Assembly: GCA_024734495.1 (NCBI GenBank)
Contig: JALMQS010000816.1
Location: forward strand, 7,651,171 to 7,715,170
DNA: 64,000 nucleotides
Source of the DNA: Forficula auricularia
Taxonomy: Eukaryota; Arthropoda; Insecta; Dermaptera; Forficulidae
Reading direction: 5' to 3'
Shown here: piece by piece, positions 57,239-64,000 of the stretch
Layout: each line of letters opens with the position of its first letter
Numbering within the stretch: the first letter of the stretch is position 1
Notes under the pieces: model-generated
Seen by the model: only the letters and a program-made list of their open reading frames with translations
Told to the model about the DNA's origin: nothing
Database searches by the model: none
Position numbers and translations under genes: made by a program

Positions 57239-57864
57239 CAGGGTGGGCATAAGACGGTACCACATTTTGAAGAGGGATAAAAAAAAAACGAAAAAATTAA
57301 ACTAGAAAAAAAACTGAATACACAATTATTACATTATAATTCTGCTGAGAATGAAATACGAGATATTATTGTTACTGCCACTGAAAGAGGAGACAGAGGG
57401 GAATGCCGCATTGGATTTGCTTCACTGACTTTTCAAAACCCTGAAGAAGGAGGGAATAGCCTCCAGAAACGTCGGTTTATGAATAAAAAGTAGTGTAAAT
57501 CATCTTCTTCTTTTTTGGACTGCCTTATCAATATCCACCTAAACTTGAATACATTTTCGAAAATAAAATAAAATAATTTTTTTTTTTAACATATTTTAAA
57601 GATTATATCAGACATAGAAAGGGTGGTTTTAGTTTGGCGGTCCACAAAATGAAATATTCTCGTCTTGGTTGGTCTGATCTAAAGGGCTAGAATTTTCATT
57701 TTTGGCCCTCCACCCTTTTTTTGTCTGATATATTGTTTAAAAGACATTTAAAAAAATTATTTTATGATCTTTCTCAAAAATATATTCAGTTTTTTTTTTT
57801 CTAGTTAATTTTTTTCATTTTTTATACTTCTTCAAAATGTGGTAGATCTTTATAGCCCACTCTG
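57239..57864. mobile_element. Tc1/mariner-type MITE carrying a hammerhead copy
   Basis: TIRs CAGGGTGGGC and (inverse) CAGAGTGGGC with continuing similarity through TACCACATTTTGAAGA. TA flanks both ends. Its interior contains half of the 46202-type foldback (57400-57545) with an intact motif at 57436-57478. Confidence 0.82.
57436..57478 (+). ncRNA. Hammerhead-like ribozyme
   Basis: Helix I AAACC (57436-57440) with GGTTT (57474-57478), core CTGAAGA (57441-57447), helix II GGAGG/CCTCC, an extra A, GAAA (57466-57469), CGTC with cleavage after 57473. Perfect helix I; extra bases flank helix II on both sides. Confidence 0.72.
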
Positions 57865-58011
57865 TATAAATAGTTCATTATACCATATGGACTATATACC
57901 ATATTACTTATTTCGGGGAGGTTAAGCTCAAATGTAAATTTTGTAAGGAAATTTTATTTATGTTTTGTTTAATGATTCCATTATGATTACAATTATTTTA
58001 TTCTTGTAGAA

Positions 58012-58052
58012 TTGCCTGAGGAAGCAGAAAATTATTCTGCAAAACGTAGCAA
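58012..58052 (+). ncRNA. Hammerhead-like motif, G12 changed
   Basis: Helix I TTGC/GCAA perfect, core CTGAGGA, helix II GCAGAA/TTCTGC perfect, but AAAA replaces GAAA at 58041. CGTA follows. Helices are conserved while a catalytic base is lost, so recent decay is likely. Confidence 0.6.
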
Positions 58053-58119
58053 CATTTTGAAAATGTAACTTCAAATTTTATTTCAAGTCCAAGTAGCGAA
58101 TAACCAACTATGAAGAAAA

Positions 58120-59184
58120 CATATTCATCATGAACAATAACAACACCAATATATAATTTAAGGAAGTTGTTTCACCAAATGGGTTTTCTTAGGATTTTTT
58201 TGAAATTTAGACAGATTATTATTTAAATACTTTTTCATCGATTGGTGGCAAAACGAAATTTATGAATAACATAGCTCCGGAGATAGTAAATTCCAAAGAT
58301 ACAGTTTTTCAAACTCTTATACATTGCACAATACAGGATATCGGAAAGTTTCCATACATATTTAATTATAATTAAGAAACTCTTCTTACCATTGTTATAA
58401 AAAAGTAAACCAACATTAAACAATAACTAATACATTTTTTAAGAAAATTTTAATTCATAGTTACAAGACAGTTACTGAGATTATCAAGAATAAATAATAA
58501 AAATTGTATAATGAAAAATTTACACTAAAACAAGCTGGCAACAACGCATTTATTTAACGTAAAAAGTGGGTTAACTTTAGTAATTTTTTGACGTTTTTTC
58601 GCTTCCGCCATTGTTGCTTTCAATCGCTTATTAAGAACTTTTTGTTTTATAAATCTCCCTTTATAATGTACTTTATCTGAAATTTCTATGATAAAATATA
58701 TACAAGCTCGGACAGTGTTGCCAGATTTGTCAAACTAATACGGGATTGGCTAGTAGTGGTACATAAACAGCAAAAAGTTTTGGGCTTATGAATTATGAAT
58801 CCTTATTGTCTGTTCTATATACACTAGCATTAACTATTTTGCTAGTATTGTCGCGAAACAACTACCTTAATAAAATATTTATACACTATAAAAAAATCGT
58901 CTTTCATTTTCACCAAAAAAAACACGAATGACTTTCCGAACGATCTAATATTACAACTTTCACAAACATATCTGAATAAAAGCAAAAAACGAAATGAAAG
59001 ACAAAAACAATCAACAAACTCAAATGTAACATCTTTGACATTTTTCTTTTGGTTGGTAATAATACAAAATATTATATTTCGATTTTTTAACTAGGTTAGA
59101 TATTAGTGAAAGTGATTCATTTTTATTCATAAGCCAATTTGTCTTACAATTCAATTAATCAATTCATTAATAGAATCATTTCTG
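58120..59184. other. AT-rich stretch, no gene seen
   Basis: GTCGCGAAACAACTACCTTAAT near 58850 recalls the hAT interior at 38194. Otherwise nothing. Confidence 0.45.
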
Positions 59185-59343
59185 ATATTTAATCGAAAGG
59201 ATACGCTCATTTTTTTTTTTGCTCTTAATATAAATGTCTCGAAGGATTGATGAAGGAATAATAAAAAAAAAAACGGATGAATCTAATCTTCTTTAGGCAT
59301 TAATTGAAAAAATCGAAAAATAATCATATGATATTACCAGCCA
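59185..59343 (+). repeat. Direct repeat, copy 1
   Basis: TAATATAAATGTCTCGAAGG, GAATCTAATCTTCTTTAGGC and AATAATCATATGATATTAC recur at 61389-61510. AGGATACGCTCATTTTTT recurs at 60817. In copy 2 the two parts are separated by the hAT fragment at 60856-61388. Confidence 0.8.
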
Positions 59344-59523
59344 AAAAGAATGCATTTGGGTCAAGATTTGGTTTCGAGTGGAGGTATCTTTGCATGAAGT
59401 GATTAAATGTTTAGAGATTATATATTAGCGGAAAAGACAGAGAATGGAAGGGACTAGGGATAGGCAAAATATATCGATATATCAAAATATCGATATTTTT
59501 CCATAAAACAATCGACATACTTA

Positions 59524-60075
59524 TCTTTCTTATTATATTAATCGAGCAATTCATATATATATATATATATAGATATATAGACTCGGTTTCTCGAAAACAG
59601 CTATAACGATTTGGATCAAATTCACGGGCTAGGGGGTTTTTGGGTTGACATTTCGATCTGTCACTGTCTCATCTTCAACTAAGTTGTTTTTGATGAGTTT
59701 TTTGTTAATTAAAATAATTATTCACATGTGGCTGTCTCGATAAAAATGTATAATTACATTTTTATTCAATTTCCTTTTAATAACTAATTGGTTTTTTCAA
59801 TTTTTAATTCCATATAAAGATCATTATAAATATTATTATATTGTATATTAAAAGTAGGAAATTTAATTGATTGATTGAGGGGGAAAATGAAGAGATTGGA
59901 ATAATTTTCGGAAAAGAGATTTTTTTATTTAATTAGTTTTATCCTCTTATTAAAAACAAGGACTAAAAAGATGATCAAGGACAGTCGATGGTGGAGAAGT
60001 AATCTCCGAAGTCGAAGCTTAAATACAATGTATAGATTAATTCATGTAAAATATTTGGTTTAATAAAATTTAAAA
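59524..60075 (+). mobile_element. Helitron 5' part with a satellite-like unit
   Basis: A|TCTTTCTTATTATATTA start, then CGATTTGGATCAAATTCACG as at 41 and 50561. From 59875 it holds one unit like the 53.7-56.5 kb satellite (TTATCCTCTTATTAAAAACA, GGTGGAGAAGTAATCTCCG). It stops where family A copy 6 begins. Confidence 0.75.
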
Positions 60076-60098
60076 AAAAAATTTTTAAGAAAAAATAA

Positions 60099-60724
60099 AA
60101 ACCGACTTCAAAAAATTAAATGCAACAAATAAAAAGGTATAAAATAATTATTATCTTATTTAGTTACAACTAAACGACGAAATATTAACATGAAATTACT
60201 TTTTGAAGTCGGTACCAAACAAACTATACCTATAAGCGAGCGTACCGGCCAAACTTTCTAAGTAAGATCCGTCGAGTGCGATTCATAAAAGGTATATGTT
60301 TGGCACCAACTTCAAAAAGTAATTTCATGTTAATATTTCGTCGTTTAGTTGTAACAAAATAAGATAATAATTATTTTATACCTTTTAGTGTATTTTATTT
60401 GTTGCATTTAATTTTTTGAAGTCGGTTTTTATTTTTTTCTTAAAAATTATTTTTATTTTTATCTTTTTAGTGATGTTATCAATAGTGATCATATCATCAG
60501 AACTTGACCAAATTAATATGACACCATCCCTAAGACACCCCCTTTCGGATAAAAAAGAACCATCGAAATCGGTTCATAAACAAAGAGGTTAGGTCTAAAC
60601 AAACCTAATAAAAAAGGTCTAATACCTATGAAAAAAAAATGGGACCAATCGGAAGCTAGACTGGACCCAATGCAAAAAAAATTTTCAAAATCGGTTGACA
60701 ATTGGCGGAGATATGAGGTAACAT
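60099..60724 (-). mobile_element. Family A element, copy 6, inverted
   Basis: The internal palindrome (60099-60440) comes first, then the left half inverted (AACATCACTAAAAA inverse, GGACCAATCGGAAGCTAGAC). It is cut short after ATATGAGGTAAC, so the outer TIR is missing. Confidence 0.85.
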
Positions 60725-60855
60725 TTGGTCAGATAGAACTCTACTGGAATCCATTGTTAGGTTTACGGGGAGAAATTTTTGTTTAATTTTTGTCTAGCAG
60801 TGATTTAATCCAAAGGATACGCCCATTTTTTGTTATTGTTTTTTTGCTCATAAGG

Positions 60856-61388
60856 AGGTTCTTTCGCGACAATCTACGCCAAAAGTTTTAGCTTCGTAAC
60901 CACTCGATATATATGAATGGAACTAAAATTTTAAGGTATTTTTTTTTTACCTGACTGTTCACTCACACTACGAAATCCCTATATAGATACACACATACTT
61001 GCCGGTCGTTTCCAAGCTATTTTGCTTATATCCCCCCACTAAAAATAGTCGTCCAAATATGTTTGTTTGTTTTGTTTTTTATCAAAACTCCGTGGTAAAT
61101 AATTTCTATTTTTTTTTAAGTTACTCCGATTAGGTATATTATTCTAACAAATATTAGTTTTTCATCAAGATTGTGAAAGTCCTTCAATGAAAAAAAAATA
61201 AAATAATGATCATATCCACACCCTTTCCCTATCTACCCTATGTTAAAAATGTCATTTTTAATTGCAATTATTTCATGTTTGGTGTGGTAAATCGTCTTTA
61301 AATTTTAACAGTATGGGTATTATGCTTTTAATGACTTATATTCCAAGTTTCAAAGACTTATTGAATTTTTGCATTTGTGAAAGAACTA
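60856..61388 (-). repeat. Fragment of the 37557-type hAT, inverted
   Basis: TTCTTTCGCGACAATCTACG, CGTTTCCAAGCTATTTTGC, AATAATTTCTATTTTT and CTTTCACAATCTTGATG-like words match 37700-38200 inverted. It interrupts copy 2 of the 59185 repeat. Confidence 0.65.
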
Positions 61389-61510
61389 CCTTAATATAAA
61401 TGTCTCGAAGGATTGGTGAAGGATTAAAAAAAAAAAAACGGAATGAATCTAATCTTCTTTAAGGCATTAATTGAAAAAAATCGAAAAATAATCATATGAT
61501 ATTACTAGCC

Positions 61511-62520
61511 AGAGGTAATACAATTGGGAGAGGAAGTTATAGCTGAACGCAGCAACAACAAAAAACGAAACGTGTGAAATAATTGGTTTGAATTTCTTAA
61601 TTATGGATTTGAGCCGAGCCTTCTGAATAAGAATATTTAGGGGGCGAGGGGGGAGTAAATTAAAAAGATTTTCTCGGGGATAAATATGAGCTGGGAAAAG
61701 AACAATAAAGTAGAGAAGCAGGTAGCGATGTCGTAAAAAAAGCGATAGCCGATAAAGACGAGGAGATTGCTATGGTAGAGGTAATATCTTTTTTTTTTTT
61801 TTTTTAGTTCTGCTGTTGTTAGTAAGTGGTCCCCCCATCCCCCGCCCCCCGCCACCAGACCACAGCCTCCCCCACATATTCCCTATCTCTTTCTCTTTAT
61901 CTCTAGCTATCTATAGATATATGCTATAAGTGAATGCGATTATCTCTCACTTGCTCTCTCCCACGCTTGGCGAACGCGGGCGTGACAAGGACACGAGACC
62001 TGCTGGAAACCGCCGATAGAAAAAGCCTGAAAGGCTGAGGGGGCGGGAGGAGAGAGGGCAGGGGCATCGGGATGGATGCTGCACAGCCAAGGATGCTGAA
62101 TGCTAGTTAAGGAAAGAGTGCTGACGTGACGGTATTCTCTCCTCCGGCCTGCCCGGGCCACGAACCCAAGTCGGCTAATTAAAAAGACACGACGGATGCC
62201 ACCGAAATGCACGCACACCGACAACCAGCCAGAGGCATTCCGACATCTTAACAAATTTATTCTAATATTTTTCTATTTCATCTTAATAATTGTCGCTTTT
62301 CGAGAAAATTTCTCTGAACTATTTCGTAGAATTTCAAAAAATGATCCTAGAATCCTTAGAATTCCTATTTTATAAATTTATGGACCATTATAAATTAAAC
62401 TACATCTTTTAACAAATTATTCAGATTCTTTTACTGTTCCAAATCTCTAGTCCATTTAAGATCATTAACTAATTATTGCCAATTTTTCAACTTGACCCTC
62501 GACGGAAGTATAACTTCTTA
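61511..62520. other. No supported gene; GC-richer patch 61940-62260
   Basis: The patch (CpG-containing, with GCGGGCGTGACAAGG and CTCCGGCCTGCCCGGG) opens a 104-codon minus frame without family motifs. Poly-T near 61790. It could be a regulatory or exonic remnant. Confidence 0.3.
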
Positions 62521-62524
62521 AAAT

Positions 62525-63241
62525 AAGCTGACGTGTTCTGATGTGGCCATCAAAGAAAAAGATACAACCTGGCCCCTCACTTATATTTAATAAAATTATT
62601 CATAATCATGTGGGGGGGGGTTAGTTTTTGCATTTTTAGACTCCTGGGGCCCACTGATTATGTATATAAAATTTGGTTGAGTTTGGTACAAGAGCCTAGA
62701 TTTTCTATTTTTGACCATACACCCCCTGTCCCCATTTGGGCTGTTAATTTTTGCATTTTCAGACTTCTGGGGTCCCTCTGATTTTGTATACAAAATTTGG
62801 TTGAGTTTGCTCAAATGGCCTAGATTTTTAAATTTTACCCCCCTTCCACCCCCCTTAATTTTATGTCGATATGCACCAAAATCTAATCAACTCTTAATCT
62901 CAATGGACCAAAATTACGTGTGAAATTTGGGTTCGATATTCACACTAGTTTTTGAGCTAGCTCGTCCACAAAAATTTGGTAACGTACAGACTAACGGACA
63001 ACCAGACAACCAGACAGACTAACAGACATTTTGACAAAACAATTATTATCTCAAAAAATATAATTTTTTTGATGTTCACTTATTAGGGCTTTTTTGTAGA
63101 GCGAAATGCCATGGTTTCGATCAATTTTTTTAATCAAAATATTTTTAGCCGTTTTTGAGATATTTCGAAAAAAAGAAGGAAAAAAACACTTTTTTCATGC
63201 ACGATTACAATACTTGACCATACCCTGTATGGTAAAGTAAA
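62525..63241 (+). repeat. Family T dispersed repeat, copy 3
   Basis: Starts AGCTGACGTGTTCTGATGTG and ends ACCCTGTATGGTAAAGTA, with the same two internal units and poly-G/poly-C runs as copies 1 and 2. Confidence 0.85.
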
Positions 63242-63247
63242 AATACA

Positions 63248-63692
63248 AACAATCTTAAAAACAAATATTTATAATCAGAAAGAGAAATTCACCCTTTATT
63301 AAAGGAAATTTTTTAAATTGAAAAAAAGAAAGAAAGAAAGCAACCATAAGAAATTAAATATTTTGAAATAGACATTTGTGCAAATTGTCTTGGTGACCAG
63401 ATTATCCATACTGATATGGATTGTTTTTCGAATGTTTAGATAAAAATTTTAGGGAAAAATAATTTCTCATAAATATTTATATTTTTTATTTGAATTAGTG
63501 GTAATCTGGTCACAAAGACAATTAGCACACTTGTCTACCATATATCAAAATATTTAATTTCTTAGGGTTGGTTTCTAAACATTAGCAAAAGCAACTTTTT
63601 TTCTTTTTTTTTCAATTTAAAAAATTTCCATTGATAAATGGAGAATTTCTCCCTAAACGTTAGGTTTAAAATATAGGTTTTTAAGATTGTTC
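63248..63692. repeat. Foldback repeat, 445 bp
   Basis: ACAATCTTAAAAAC at the left pairs with GTTTTTAAGATTGT at the right. Arms continue through TAAGAAATTAAATATTTTGA and CTGGTGACCAGATTA-like inverse words. No hammerhead core. An (AAAG)n run lies near 63325. Confidence 0.8.
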
Positions 63693-63785
63693 TATAAAAG
63701 ATTTGTATTTTTTTAATATTTTAAACAATAAATAATTGTTTCTTCTAACTTCTTCTACAGTTATTATTTTTTTTATATATATTAT

Positions 63786-64000
63786 TTATTGGCATCGGGC
63801 ACAAACCCATTTTGCCAGCCAATATATTCACATTAACTCTACAAAAATCAAAACAACAAATTTAAAAAAAAATAAAAAATAAAGATAAAATAAAAAGCAA
63901 CCTAAAAACTTATCAAAAAATATCACAGCCCAGTGATATAAGGAATTGAAGAACCAGCTTTCCTAGTTCTCCCCCTTCGGATATGCAGGCAAGTAATATC
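63786..64000 (-). repeat. Possible partial SINE running off the window
   Basis: GGCATCGGGCACAAACCCATT resembles GTCACCGGGAACAAAGCCCATT at the 3' end of the SINE at 48451. The tRNA-like head is not visible before the window ends. Confidence 0.3.

Larger units (their letters stand above)
57028..58119. mobile_element. Foldback with hammerhead-like pair, split by a MITE
   Basis: Arms of about 190 bp: 57028-57220 (TTTTCTTTGTGGCTGGTTATT, TACTTGGACTTGAAATAAAA) mirrored at 57930-58119. Hammerhead-like motifs lie in both arms (57096-57138 minus, 58012-58052 plus). A TA-flanked MITE (57239-57864) is inserted near the centre. Confidence 0.88.

Noticed and set aside
61940..62254. 104-codon frame in GC-rich patch
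   Set aside because: No motif, no splice sites or flanking coding sequence that fit.

Overview
The window looks like repeat-dense, AT-rich nuclear DNA of an arthropod, most likely an insect. The evidence is the load of eukaryotic transposon families (Helitron, hAT, piggyBac, Tc1/mariner, PIF/Harbinger, non-LTR retrotransposon, tRNA-derived SINEs), a GT-AG intron inside a transposase relic, and no operons, bacterial genes, rRNA or CRISPR array. I found no host protein-coding gene that I can support. Every recognisable coding stretch is a decayed transposon protein.

Layout. 0-10 kb: a short Helitron, a tRNA-like SINE cut by a hAT element, a TIR-less 720-bp repeat (family T), a second hAT holding a PIF/Harbinger transposase scrap, the first foldback with a hammerhead-like ribozyme motif, and a composite hAT. 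10-25 kb: long unique AT-rich DNA with SINEs, the first copy of a widespread foldback family (family A, six copies), a head-to-head Helitron structure and a broken piggyBac transposase. 25-33 kb: a Harbinger-type MITE, nested foldbacks with several hammerhead-like motifs, a hAT MITE, a complete short Helitron and more family A. 33-44 kb: Helitron debris, a piggyBac-related MITE, a 23-bp minisatellite, a hAT with a perfect 8-bp target duplication, two family A copies with an extra 220-bp segment, a tandem duplication carrying two separate insertions, and another Helitron. 45.5-50.2 kb: a large inverted repeat enclosing most of the best ribozyme motifs. 50.4-56.5 kb: nested hAT and Helitron copies, then a satellite array split by a non-LTR retrotransposon. 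56.6-64 kb: a mariner transposase end, a hammerhead foldback split by a TA-flanked MITE, and further repeat copies.

The most interesting theme is the recurring motif CTGANGA - helix - GAAA - short helix III - NTH flanked by a matching helix I. This is the hammerhead ribozyme layout. It occurs in several unrelated-looking palindromic elements, often as an inverted pair. Helix I and helix II sequences differ between families yet stay base-paired, which is covariation. All copies share one extra nucleotide (A or T) just after CTGANGA. Hammerheads are known from Penelope-like elements and retrozymes; assigning these palindromes to such elements is inference, since no reverse transcriptase of that type lies in the window.
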